64,000 nucleotides of DNA. Origin: Bifidobacterium erythrocebi (GTDB lineage: Bacteria > Actinomycetota > Actinomycetes > Actinomycetales > Bifidobacteriaceae). A program made the position numbers and the translations under genes. Location of the stretch: assembly GCF_012932675.1 (NCBI RefSeq), contig NZ_JAAIIF010000006.1, positions 248,001 through 312,000 on the forward strand, written 5' to 3'. The notes below the pieces were generated by a model that was not told the DNA's origin, did no database searches, and worked only from the letters and a program-made list of their open reading frames with translations. Within the stretch, counting starts at the first letter, position 1. Every line of letters starts with the position of its first letter. Positions 45,138 to 53,396 of the stretch are shown piece by piece.

Positions 45138-46646
45138 ATGTCTTTCGAGCATCCGAACAGAAACAGCGAATCCATCCACGACGTGGAACGCGAGATCATG
45201 AGCCGCCCGCCGGAGCACAACACCACCAACCTCGACCTTGACCGCATGAATCTCATGCTCGACGTGCTGGGTCACCCGGAGCAGTCCTTCCGTGTGATTC
45301 ACGTCACCGGCACCAACGGCAAGGGTTCCACGGCCCGCATGGCCGAGGCCATCTGCCGCGCATACGGCCTGCGCACCGGCCTGTACACGTCGCCGCACCT
45401 GGAGAAGGTGAACGAGCGCATCGCCATCGACGGCCAGGAACTGAGCGATGACGACTTCATCGACGCATGGGACCAGATCAAGGACTATGTGGCGCTGGTG
45501 GACGCCAAGATGGAGGAGCAGGGCAAGCCGCGCATGAGCTTCTTCGAAGTGCTCACCGCCATGGCGATCTGGAAGTTCGCGGACGCCCCGGTCGATGTCG
45601 CGGTGGTGGAGGTCGGCATGGGCGGCGCATGGGACGCCACGAACGTGCTGGACGCCGACGCGGCGATCATCGGACCGATTGACATGGATCATATGAAGTG
45701 GCTGGGAGACACTGTCGAGCAGATCGCCGAGGAGAAGGTCGGCATCATCAAGCCCGGTTGCACCGCGGTGATCGGACGGCAGCCGCATGAGGACGATGTC
45801 ATGCCGATCATTGAGGAGGCCGCGGAACGCAACCACGCCACGTTGGTGCGCGACGGCTACGAGATGGAGGTCACCGAACGCGTGCCCGCCGTCGGCGGTC
45901 AGGTCGCCACGCTGAGTACGCCGCTGGGCACCTACACCGAAGTGCCCATCGCCAAATTCGGCGAGCATCAGGCGCATAACGCGCTCGCCGCGCTCGCCGC
46001 CTGTGAGGCGGTGATTCCCACGTCCGGCGCGCTGGACGGCGACCTGGTGGCCGAGGCGCTGAGCGGCGTGAAGATTCCGGGGCGCATCGAGCAGATCCGC
46101 ACCTCGCCGACCATCATCCTCGATGGCGGGCATAACATCAATGCCGCGGAATCCCTGCGCGCGGCCCTTGAGGAGAACTACAACTTCGAGCAGCTGGTCG
46201 GCGTGGTGGCCATGATGGCCGACAAGCAGGTCGAACAGTATCTCGGCATCCTCGAACCGGTGCTCAGCCAGATCGTGGTGACCGAGAACTCGTGGCGCGA
46301 TCGCGTGATGCCGGCCGACGAGCTGGAGAAGATCGCCATCGACGTGTTCGGTGCCGACCGCGTGATCAAGGAGCCGAACCTGCCGGACGCCATCCAGACC
46401 GCCGTCAACCTGGTGGACGCCGACGACGAGCTGGGCGTGGGCTACGGCCATGGCGTGCTCATCTGCGGCAGCTTCGTCACCGCCGGCGACGCGCGCGCCA
46501 TGCTGAAGGAACATGCAAGCCCCGTCATGAAGAAGGCCATGAGCATCCATCAGGCCACAGTGGAGCCGGACGATCGTGCCGATACTGACGCTGATGCCGA
46601 TGCCGCTGATGAGGGCGTGGGATCCGAGGAGACCGCCGAAGAGTGA
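45138..46646 (+). CDS. folC: folylpolyglutamate synthase / dihydrofolate synthase
   Basis: A 502-residue Mur-ligase-fold enzyme that adds glutamate to folates. P-loop HVTGTNGKGSTAR (about residue 55), YTSPHLEKVNERI, the Mg-binding EVGMGGAWDATN, and the C-terminal domain beginning near PGRIEQIR with LDGGHNINAA. GAGAGGAAG precedes the start, and TAGAAT at about 45098 may be its -10. It is divergent from pepP. A short acidic tail closes the protein. Confidence 0.93.
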   Translation: MSFEHPNRNSESIHDVEREIMSRPPEHNTTNLDLDRMNLMLDVLGHPEQSFRVIHVTGTNGKGSTARMAEAICRAYGLRTGLYTSPHLEKVNERIAIDGQELSDDDFIDAWDQIKDYVALVDAKMEEQGKPRMSFFEVLTAMAIWKFADAPVDVAVVEVGMGGAWDATNVLDADAAIIGPIDMDHMKWLGDTVEQIAEEKVGIIKPGCTAVIGRQPHEDDVMPIIEEAAERNHATLVRDGYEMEVTERVPAVGGQVATLSTPLGTYTEVPIAKFGEHQAHNALAALAACEAVIPTSGALDGDLVAEALSGVKIPGRIEQIRTSPTIILDGGHNINAAESLRAALEENYNFEQLVGVVAMMADKQVEQYLGILEPVLSQIVVTENSWRDRVMPADELEKIAIDVFGADRVIKEPNLPDAIQTAVNLVDADDELGVGYGHGVLICGSFVTAGDARAMLKEHASPVMKKAMSIHQATVEPDDRADTDADADAADEGVGSEETAEE

Positions 46647-46695
46647 TAGACAATAGCGACAGACAGTAGGCAGTCGGTCCATAGATGTGAATAAA

Positions 46696-46747
46696 CGAGG
46701 GCCGGGTGTGAACAGTGGTATTTCACCGTTCACACCCGGCCCTCGTT
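46696..46747. terminator. terminator between folC and aspartate racemase
   Basis: Stem CGAGGGCCGGGTGTGAAC pairs fully with its complement at 46728-46745, with three more pairs above a mismatch. AAA before and TT after; it serves the convergent genes. Confidence 0.9.
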
Positions 46748-46784
46748 CCATGCGGAGTAGTCGCAGCGCATGCGATTCAGACGA

Positions 46785-47510
46785 TCAGCCGCGCAGCGCC
46801 TTGGCCCGTTCCACGGTCACGTCCACCAGCACGGCCTGCGCGTCGATGACAGGCAGCTGGGGGAGCGGGAACGCCTCGTTGAGCACGCTGAGCTCGGTGC
46901 ATCCGAGGATCAGCGCGTCGCAGGCGCACGGTCCGGCCGGATCGAGCATGTCACGCAGCACAGATTCGTACCGGTTGAGATTCAGCTCGCCGGTGCCCTT
47001 CACATCGTCATAGATCAGCGAGGTGATGCGATCCTGCAGGGCGTCGTCCGGTTCCACGAACGTGTATCCCGCCTCCTCCACGGCACGCTTGTACACGCCG
47101 GAGGCACGCGAACCCACCGTGCCCAGGAAACCGACGCGTGTGGCGCGCCCGGCCGGGTACAGCTGCTCAAGACGCTTGACGGCCTCGCGCGGCATATGCA
47201 GGATCGGCACATCGGTGAGCGCCTGGAAACGGTCATAGAAATAATGCGCGGTGTTGCAGGTCAGCACGATGAAGCTCGCGCCCATCGCGGTGGCCTTCTC
47301 GATGTCGTCCGCGATCACGGGGAACGGGTCGTCCTCCGATTCGCCGACGATGAACGCGGTGCGGTCGGGAACGGACGCGTCGTTGAACACCACGTAATCC
47401 AGGTATTCCTGGTCGTTGTGCGCGTGCGTGGCGGCGTTGACCAGACGGATATAGCTTTCCGTGGCCAGCGAGCCCATGCCGCCGAGAACGGCGAAGAACG
47501 GTCGTTTCAC
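46785..47510 (-). CDS. racD: aspartate/glutamate racemase family protein, probably aspartate racemase
   Basis: A 241-residue cofactor-independent racemase. The two catalytic Cys lie in VLTCNTAHYF and LILGCTELSVL, one in each half. N-terminus KRPFFAVLGGMGSLATESY is typical of aspartate racemases. It makes D-Asp from L-Asp. The GTG start at 47510 overlaps the stop of the D-aspartate ligase gene by 4 bases, so the two are translationally coupled; longer frames run back into that gene. Context makes D-Asp supply for the wall the likely role. Confidence 0.88.
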   Translation of the reverse strand: MKRPFFAVLGGMGSLATESYIRLVNAATHAHNDQEYLDYVVFNDASVPDRTAFIVGESEDDPFPVIADDIEKATAMGASFIVLTCNTAHYFYDRFQALTDVPILHMPREAVKRLEQLYPAGRATRVGFLGTVGSRASGVYKRAVEEAGYTFVEPDDALQDRITSLIYDDVKGTGELNLNRYESVLRDMLDPAGPCACDALILGCTELSVLNEAFPLPQLPVIDAQAVLVDVTVERAKALRG

Positions 47511-48799
47511 TTCAGTTCGCCCTTCTTGGTGAAATACTTGGCGTAGCTCTTCTTGTAGATGGAGAACATGTGTCGGATCATGGCCCAACGCAGCGGGTTC
47601 ATGTCCTTGGAATACTCGAGCGTGGTGCCCCAGTCGCCGGAGGCGAGCATCCTGCGGCCGGCCTCCTTGTCCGGGCCCTCGGCCACGTAATCCAGGAAGA
47701 TAGACTTCGGGATCTCCAGCCACAGCTTGGAACCGCGGCCGAACAGCGTGTTCCCGTCGAACGGGGTGTCCTCGACCAGATCGTCGACGAAGTACTTGGC
47801 CAGATTGAACCCGTTCAACGTCACGAAGTAGCTGGAACGGCCCTGGCGCAGATTGATCTCGAACAGCTTGTACTCGCCGTCGCGCTCATCGTACTTCATG
47901 TCGAAGTTCGCGACGCCCTCGTAGCCGATGTCCTCAAGGAACGCCTTGATACGGCGGAACACGTCCTCGTTGTAGTCGGGCAGGATGGCCGCGTAATTGC
48001 CGGCGGCCACGGGGGAGGGGTCCTCAAGCAGCGGGTGGCCGAGGAACATCATGCGCACGCGGTGATGCTGGTCCACATACGCATTGAGCACGCGCATACG
48101 CGAATCGTCGCCGGGGATGAAGTCCTGGATCACCATCTCCGAGGTGTAGCCGGCCGCATAGGCGCGCTTGATGATCGTCTCCAGCTGCGCGGGATCGTCG
48201 AAGATATAGGCCTTGCGGCGGCCTTCGAAGTCGATGTTCAGCCATTCCACGGAGTTGGCGGGCTTCATGGCCACCGGGTAGCTGAACGGCAGATTGCGGT
48301 ATTCGCCGGCCTTGACCTCATCGGCGGTGACGGTCTTCGTCTTCGGATGCGGCAGGTCGTACTGTTCGCAGATCTGGTAGAACGTGGACTTGTACGCCAA
48401 GCGGCGCGACAGGTTGATATCCAGCGTGTTGTAGACGAAGTACTTGCGCAGATCGTCGCCGCACTGGCTGAGCAGGTTCGCGTACACGTCGCCGCAGGGG
48501 ATGAGCAGCAGCACACGGTCGGGATCCTCGGCCTTCATACGCTTGCCCAGATCGAGCATGAAATCGCGGAAGGTCACGAAATTGTTGAAATCGTCGACGA
48601 TATGCACGTTGACGATCTTGCTGAACTTCGTCGGGCTCAGCTGGAAATACGCGTAGGCGTCGGAGACGATGCCGTACTCCTCGTGGAACGCCCTGGCCAT
48701 GCCGTAGACGTTGATGTCGCTGCCAAGCAGAATCGGTTGGAATCTTGTCATGAATGTCACCTTACCCATGTTCGTGCCCATGTTCTTCGCTGTGCTCAT
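47507..48799 (-). CDS. ATP-grasp D-aspartate ligase for the peptidoglycan cross-bridge
   Basis: A 430-residue ATP-grasp enzyme. It carries PILLGSDINVYGMARAF near the start, LPFSYPVAMKPANSVEW, QDFIPGDDSRMRVLN, NFDMKY and FEINLRQGRSSYFVTLNG, a pattern I know from the Enterococcus faecium D-aspartate ligase family. That enzyme activates the beta-carboxyl of D-Asp and joins it to the side chain of L-Lys (or L-Orn) in UDP-MurNAc-pentapeptide. Racemase downstream and MurE upstream, all overlapping, support it. Start at 48799 overlaps the murE stop (ATGA); MTRFQPIL at 48751 with AAGGTGA is a real alternative. Confidence 0.88.
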   Translation of the reverse strand: MSTAKNMGTNMGKVTFMTRFQPILLGSDINVYGMARAFHEEYGIVSDAYAYFQLSPTKFSKIVNVHIVDDFNNFVTFRDFMLDLGKRMKAEDPDRVLLLIPCGDVYANLLSQCGDDLRKYFVYNTLDINLSRRLAYKSTFYQICEQYDLPHPKTKTVTADEVKAGEYRNLPFSYPVAMKPANSVEWLNIDFEGRRKAYIFDDPAQLETIIKRAYAAGYTSEMVIQDFIPGDDSRMRVLNAYVDQHHRVRMMFLGHPLLEDPSPVAAGNYAAILPDYNEDVFRRIKAFLEDIGYEGVANFDMKYDERDGEYKLFEINLRQGRSSYFVTLNGFNLAKYFVDDLVEDTPFDGNTLFGRGSKLWLEIPKSIFLDYVAEGPDKEAGRRMLASGDWGTTLEYSKDMNPLRWAMIRHMFSIYKKSYAKYFTKKGELK

Positions 48800-50373
48800 G
48801 CCGTGCGGCCGGCCGGATCGATGCCCAGCACCCGGCGCACCACGGCACCGTCGCCCTCATACGGCACGGGCTTGCCGTTGATGATGTTACGCGTCTCATC
48901 GCCCTTGCCGATGACCAACACGATATTGAGACGATCATCATGCTCGCGGGCGTCGGCGATGGCCTTGGCGATGGCGTCCTCGCGCGGGATGACGATCTGC
49001 GTGCTCGCCTTGGGATCGGTCACATACGACTGCATCTGCCGCGCGATATCGGCCGGATCCTCGAAATTGGGGTCGTCGAGCGTGAAGACGAACGATTCCA
49101 CGCGCCCCAGCGCGCCCTTGACAATACCTTCGCGCCGGTCGATCGCCTTGCCGCCCGTCGTGCCGGACACCAGCGTGATGCGCGGGTCGCGCTCGCCGTA
49201 GACGCGTTCGACCTCATCGACCAGCGATTTGACGGAAATGTAGTTGTGCGCGAAATCGACGTAGACCAGCAGATCGTCCCCGCCCCTGAACCGTTCCATA
49301 CGGCCGGGCACCTGCACGCGCAGCATGGCGCGCATGGCCGGGCTGCCTGCCGGAACGCCGGCCCTGCATGCGATGGCGATGGCGGCGGCCGCGTTGACGA
49401 TATTGAACTCGCCGGTCATTTCCAGCGCCATGGGCTCCAGCGTGACGCTGCGCTCGCCGTCGGCGATGGTGGCGATGAACCCTTCCTTGTTGTTCGGGTC
49501 GAGGCGCGTGACGACCTGTGCCTCGCCGTCCATGCCGAATTCGGTGACCTCGACGCCGGCTGCCGCGGCATCCTCGATCAGCAGGTCATGATGGTCGCAC
49601 GCGGCACCGAGCACGAGCGTGCGGCAGTTGGCGATGATCTGGCGCTTGCAGTGGAAGTAGTCCTCGAACGTGGGGTGCTCGATGGGGCTGATGTGATCGG
49701 GGGAGATGTTGAGGAATGCTGCCACGTCGAAGGTGAGGCCGTACACGCGGCTGACCTTGTAGGCCTGGGAGCTGACCTCCATGACCAGGTGGGTCATGCC
49801 GTTATCCACGGCCTGGCGCATCATGCGGAACGCGTCGAGCGATTCGGGGGTGGTGAGCTTGGACGGCAGCATGGTGTGCCCGTCGAGGCACAGGCTGACC
49901 GAGGAGAACAGCGCACACTTGCCATGCGAATACTCGTTGAGAATGGCGTGGGCGAGGAACGCGGTGGTGGTCTTGCCTTTGGTGCCGGTGATGCCCACCA
50001 TGGTCAGCTTGTTCTGCGGCATCCCATAGAACGCGGCGGACAGCAGGCTCATGGCCTTGTGCACGTCGCTGACGATGATGCCGATGGCCCGCGTACGGTC
50101 GGAATGATCCTCCTCGGCCACGTAGGCGTACAGGCCCTTGGCATCGATGCCGTCGAGGAATTCCGTCTTGAACCGTCCCTTGATGAACAGCAGCGAACCC
50201 TGCCCGACCTTGCGGGTGTCGTAGGTGATGGCGGGGATGGGTGTGTTCGCTCCGGGCAGATTCGCCGCGTCAAGGGTCCAATGGTCGGGCGTGATGATCT
50301 CGCGGAGCAGGTGATGCCGCTTGAGCAGCTCGACCGCGCTGGACAAGGTGAACGATACGTTCGTGAATGCCAT
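48796..50373 (-). CDS. murE: MurE-type UDP-MurNAc-tripeptide synthetase, copy 1
   Basis: A 525-residue Mur ligase. Residues about 1-105 form the UMAG-binding domain (AITYDTRKV). ATP loop VGITGTKGKTTTA, carbamylated-Lys region PTFEDYFHCKRQI, and C-terminal domain with VYVDFAHNYISV. In place of the DNPR motif that reads meso-DAP it has DDPNFEDP, like L-Lys-type enzymes. It adds the third residue of the stem peptide. The start is uncertain (50373 or 50418; neither has a strong ribosome site). A tract of about 185 bases is nearly identical to copy 2. Confidence 0.88.
   Translation of the reverse strand: MAFTNVSFTLSSAVELLKRHHLLREIITPDHWTLDAANLPGANTPIPAITYDTRKVGQGSLLFIKGRFKTEFLDGIDAKGLYAYVAEEDHSDRTRAIGIIVSDVHKAMSLLSAAFYGMPQNKLTMVGITGTKGKTTTAFLAHAILNEYSHGKCALFSSVSLCLDGHTMLPSKLTTPESLDAFRMMRQAVDNGMTHLVMEVSSQAYKVSRVYGLTFDVAAFLNISPDHISPIEHPTFEDYFHCKRQIIANCRTLVLGAACDHHDLLIEDAAAAGVEVTEFGMDGEAQVVTRLDPNNKEGFIATIADGERSVTLEPMALEMTGEFNIVNAAAAIAIACRAGVPAGSPAMRAMLRVQVPGRMERFRGGDDLLVYVDFAHNYISVKSLVDEVERVYGERDPRITLVSGTTGGKAIDRREGIVKGALGRVESFVFTLDDPNFEDPADIARQMQSYVTDPKASTQIVIPREDAIAKAIADAREHDDRLNIVLVIGKGDETRNIINGKPVPYEGDGAVVRRVLGIDPAGRTA
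49669..49853. repeat. gene-conversion tract shared with 51290-51474
   Basis: Identical for 146 bases (49669-49814 against 51290-51435), then one mismatch, then about 38 more identical bases. Outside this tract the two murE copies differ freely at synonymous sites. Confidence 0.85.
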
Positions 50374-50431
50374 GGGGGAATCGCTTCGACTTTCGTTCGG
50401 GAACAGAATCCCCACCATCGTACCCCAGTGG

Positions 50432-51979
50432 TTATTGCAACAGTCGCTCCACTACACAATCATCACCTTCGTAGGGCACATGCTTGTTGAGGTCCTTGAT
50501 CCAACGCTCATGACCCTTGCCGATCACCAGCACCACATCGGTGCGCTCCGTATCGGCCTGCGCCTCATCCAGCGCCGAGGTGATGGCCTGCGTGCGGTCG
50601 ATGATCGTGCTCACGGCGACATCCGTATTGGTCACATGCCCGGCCATATCGCGGCAGATATCCTCGTACGGCTCGGTATCGGTGTCCTCCGCGGTGAACA
50701 CGAACCGGCTGATGCGGTCCTGCGCGGCCTTGACGATGCCTTCGCGCCGGTCGATCGCCTTGTTGCCCGCGGAACCGGCGACCAGCGTGATGCGCGGATT
50801 GCGCTCGCCGTAGCGGACGGCCACATAATCGAGCAGCTTGACCACGGAATCGTAGTTGTGCGCGTAATCGACGATGGCGACGGTGTTGGTGCGGCCGTTG
50901 CGGTACTGCATCATGCGGCCCGGCACCTTCGTGTGCGTCAGGGCGTGCATAGCCTCGGCGTCGGCGGGAACACCGGCCGCATGGGCGATGGCGACGGCCG
51001 CCAGGGCGTTCTTGTAGTTGAAGTCGCCGTCGAGATCGAGGCTGAATTCGCCAAGGTCGGTGCCGTTGACCTGCAGACGGTATGCGCGGTGCGTCTCGTC
51101 CGCCGGCCATGCGCAGGTCGCGGGGCGCTCGCCCTGCACGGGGGAATCGAACACGCTGAACTCGCTGACCGGCACTTGGTGCGCCGCCGCGTCCTCGCGC
51201 AGCAGTCCGATGTGCCTGCACTCCGAGCCGAGCACGAGCGTGCGGCAGTTGGCGATGATCTGGCGCTTGCAATACAGATAGTCCTCAAGCGTGGGGTGCT
51301 CGATGGGGCTGATGTGATCGGGGGAGATGTTGAGGAATGCTGCCACGTCGAAGGTGAGGCCGTACACGCGGCTGACCTTGTAGGCCTGGGAGCTGACCTC
51401 CATGACCAGGTGGGTCATGCCGTTATCCACGGCCTCGCGCATCATGCGGAACGCGTCGAGCGATTCGGGGGTGGTCAGATCGGATTCGGTGTAGGTGTGT
51501 CCGTCAAGGCAGTTGTCCACCGAGGAGAACAACGCGCAGCGTCCGTTGCCGTATGCGTTGAGGATGGCCTGGGTGAAGTACGCGGTGGTGGTCTTGCCCT
51601 TGGTGCCGGTGATGCCCACCACGGTCAGCTCGCGTTCGGGGTGATCGTAGAAGGCCGCGGCGAGCAGGCTCAGGGCCTTGCGCGCGTCGTTGACGATCAG
51701 GCCCGGTTTGCCGGTATGGGAGGACAGGTCGGTCTCCGCCACATAGGCGGCGAGCCCGCGTTCCTCGGTACCGTCGAGGAATTCCGGCTTGAAACGTCCC
51801 TTGCACACCAGCAGCGTACCGGGAACGATGGTGCGCGTGTCGTAGGTGATCGCGGCGAAAGGGGAGTCGGCGTTATCGAGATGTGCGGCGTCGCGATACC
51901 AGTCGTCGCCGTGGATGATTTCCCTCAGCAAATTATGCTCTGAGAGAAGAGCTGCGGCGGAATTGAGCGACAGAGTCAT
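50432..51979 (-). CDS. murE: MurE-type UDP-MurNAc-tripeptide synthetase, copy 2
   Basis: A 515-residue paralogue of the next gene. Same plan: N-terminal UMAG domain (AITYDTRTI), ATP loop VGITGTKGKTTTA, PTLEDYLYCKRQI, and C-terminal VAIVDYAHNYDSV. The amino-acid-reading loop differs: EDTDTEPYED where copy 1 has DDPNFEDP, and the end reads GKGHERWIKDLN instead of GKGDETRNIING. Different third residues (L-Lys versus L-Orn) are therefore possible, but not shown. Start MTLSLNSAA follows AAAGGA. First gene of the cross-bridge operon, divergent from the ECF sigma factor. Confidence 0.88.
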   Translation of the reverse strand: MTLSLNSAAALLSEHNLLREIIHGDDWYRDAAHLDNADSPFAAITYDTRTIVPGTLLVCKGRFKPEFLDGTEERGLAAYVAETDLSSHTGKPGLIVNDARKALSLLAAAFYDHPERELTVVGITGTKGKTTTAYFTQAILNAYGNGRCALFSSVDNCLDGHTYTESDLTTPESLDAFRMMREAVDNGMTHLVMEVSSQAYKVSRVYGLTFDVAAFLNISPDHISPIEHPTLEDYLYCKRQIIANCRTLVLGSECRHIGLLREDAAAHQVPVSEFSVFDSPVQGERPATCAWPADETHRAYRLQVNGTDLGEFSLDLDGDFNYKNALAAVAIAHAAGVPADAEAMHALTHTKVPGRMMQYRNGRTNTVAIVDYAHNYDSVVKLLDYVAVRYGERNPRITLVAGSAGNKAIDRREGIVKAAQDRISRFVFTAEDTDTEPYEDICRDMAGHVTNTDVAVSTIIDRTQAITSALDEAQADTERTDVVLVIGKGHERWIKDLNKHVPYEGDDCVVERLLQ

Positions 51980-52052
51980 GCGGGGTCCTTTCCCAAGTCT
52001 TTTTCCGCCCTTTATTGTGACGGCGAAACCTGACAAAAAACTGGGGATTACA

Positions 52053-52730
52053 ATGGAATCCGTGACGAATAATGACGGCGAAACTCTGACGCAGAAGCGT
52101 GAACGCTTCGAGCGGCTCGCCATGCCCGCAGTCAACGCGCTGTACCGTCAGGCGATGAAACTGACCAATAACCCCGACGACGCGCAGGATCTGGTGCAAG
52201 ACACGTTTGAGAAAGGCTTCAAGGCCTTCGACTCCTTTACCCCCGGCACGAACTTCGAAGCATGGATGACCACCATCGAACGCAACGCCTTCTTCAACCA
52301 GTACGCCAAGGCCAAGCGTCGCCCGCAACGCGCCAACGACTCGTCCGGCGAATACGACGACTGGGACATCTACTCCGCATCCGAGCACACCTCAGACGGG
52401 CTCAAATCCGCGGAGGAGGAGTATCTGGACGCCTTCGCCCCGGAGGAGATCATGGCGGCGCTCGCGAAACTGTCCCCCGAACGCAGGCAGGTGTTCATCG
52501 ACGCAGCGATCGACGGCAAATCATACAGCCAGGTGGCCAAGGAACAGGGGGTGAAAATCGGTACGGTGATGAGCCGACTGAACCGTGCGCGCACCCAGCT
52601 CAAGCACGAGCTGGCGTCCTACGCCGAGGCTCGTGGCTATCTTGCTGGCAAGAGGCCGGCCGCAGTCGGTTCACTATCCGCAAAGACCAGTGACAAACCC
52701 AGCACAGGCAACGATAATACGAAGAAATAG
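52053..52730 (+). CDS. sigH: ECF RNA polymerase sigma factor, SigH/SigR type
   Basis: A 225-residue sigma factor. Region 2: NALYRQAMKLTNNPDDAQDL then VQDTFEKGFKAF, with WMTTIERNAFFNQY. Region 4: APEEIMAALAKLSPERRQV and SYSQVAKEQGVKIGTVMSR. The plan fits the SigR/SigH thiol-stress group of Actinobacteria. A 30-residue polar tail follows region 4. Start MESVTNNDGE at 52053 has GGGGA upstream; the frame from 51846 overlaps the murE promoter region. The Cys-rich small protein follows 14 bases on and is the likely partner. Confidence 0.92.
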   Translation: MESVTNNDGETLTQKRERFERLAMPAVNALYRQAMKLTNNPDDAQDLVQDTFEKGFKAFDSFTPGTNFEAWMTTIERNAFFNQYAKAKRRPQRANDSSGEYDDWDIYSASEHTSDGLKSAEEEYLDAFAPEEIMAALAKLSPERRQVFIDAAIDGKSYSQVAKEQGVKIGTVMSRLNRARTQLKHELASYAEARGYLAGKRPAAVGSLSAKTSDKPSTGNDNTKK

Positions 52731-52744
52731 GAGAGAGAACTATC

Positions 52745-53053
52745 ATGTGTTGTTGTTGTGATTCACCTCAGCAGAGCGATGGCCGCGACAGCCAAGGCGG
52801 CAGACGCGCTCCCGTCATCGAACGGCATATCTCCATCACCCGCGCTGGTGCGGATGGTGTGGTGAGCCATACGGAAGTGCATATCACCACCGGCAGTGCG
52901 GAGTACTTCGACCCCATGGCCTGCTGCGGCGCGCACGAACGCGCGATGATCGCCGCGTTGCGCAGCTACCTTCGGCCCGAAACCGCGCCCGCCTGCCTGA
53001 TGGCCCGATTGAAGGCCACGCTCGACCATTGCTGCGAGGAGGAGAGCGAGTGA
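52745..53053 (+). CDS. small Cys-rich protein, probable redox anti-sigma factor
   Basis: A 102-residue protein starting MCCCCDS, with further Cys in MACCGAHERAMIAALRSYL and at the end (APACLMARL, DHCCEEE). The pattern HxxxMxxxLRxYL plus C-terminal helix ending in CC resembles zinc anti-sigma (RsrA-type) proteins, though the standard HxxxCxxC is not exact. GGAGAG precedes the start. Place right after the ECF sigma gene is the best evidence. Nine Cys in 102 residues is exceptional here. Confidence 0.65.
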   Translation: MCCCCDSPQQSDGRDSQGGRRAPVIERHISITRAGADGVVSHTEVHITTGSAEYFDPMACCGAHERAMIAALRSYLRPETAPACLMARLKATLDHCCEEESE

Positions 53054-53121
53054 CGGCGGTTTCGCCGCGATCGAGGGATGCGACACGTGGCGGCTGCGTG
53101 ATCTGAACGGCGAATGAAACG

Positions 53122-53155
53122 AAACCCTCCCGAACCGGAAGATTCGGGAGGGTTT
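53122..53155. terminator. terminator between anti-sigma and bL37 genes
   Basis: Stem AAACCCTCCCGAA pairs perfectly with TTCGGGAGGGTTT, 8-base loop; usable from both sides by the convergent genes. Confidence 0.9.
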
Positions 53156-53174
53156 CTACGTCTATTCGACAGGA

Positions 53175-53249
53175 TCAGGCGTTCGGGCGCTTGCCGTGGT
53201 TGGCGGCCTTCTTACGACGATCCTTGCGCTTACGTCCACGCATGCCCAT
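53175..53249 (-). CDS. ribosomal protein bL37 (24 residues)
   Basis: A 24-residue, strongly basic peptide, MGMRGRKRKD... ending NHGKRPNA, with AAAGGAG 7 bases before the start. Length, charge and the C-terminal NHGKRPNA match the small actinobacterial large-subunit protein bL37 described from the Mycobacterium smegmatis ribosome, as I recall it. It is easily missed by gene callers. It has its own ribosome site and ends before the shared terminator. Confidence 0.8.
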   Translation of the reverse strand: MGMRGRKRKDRRKKAANHGKRPNA

Positions 53250-53336
53250 GATTGGACTCCTTTTCAGTAATAAAAATAAGCCTTAGGCATTATGCCATGA
53301 CCGGAAGACCTTGGCAAATGCCCGTTTCATTATCCA

Positions 53337-53380
53337 GCCGGGTTGCGACCGAAAGCAATCGGAATCGGTCGCAACCCGGC
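53337..53380 (-). terminator. terminator of the aldose epimerase gene
   Basis: Perfect 16-base-pair stem GCCGGGTTGCGACCGA/TCGGTCGCAACCCGGC, 12-base loop, just after the epimerase stop on its strand. No clear T-run. Confidence 0.75.
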
Positions 53381-53396
53381 CGGATGATTCCGACGC

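Noticed and set aside
44894..45256. N-terminal extension of pepP to 45256
   Set aside because: It would overlap the folC start on the other strand; AAGGAG sits exactly before 44893.
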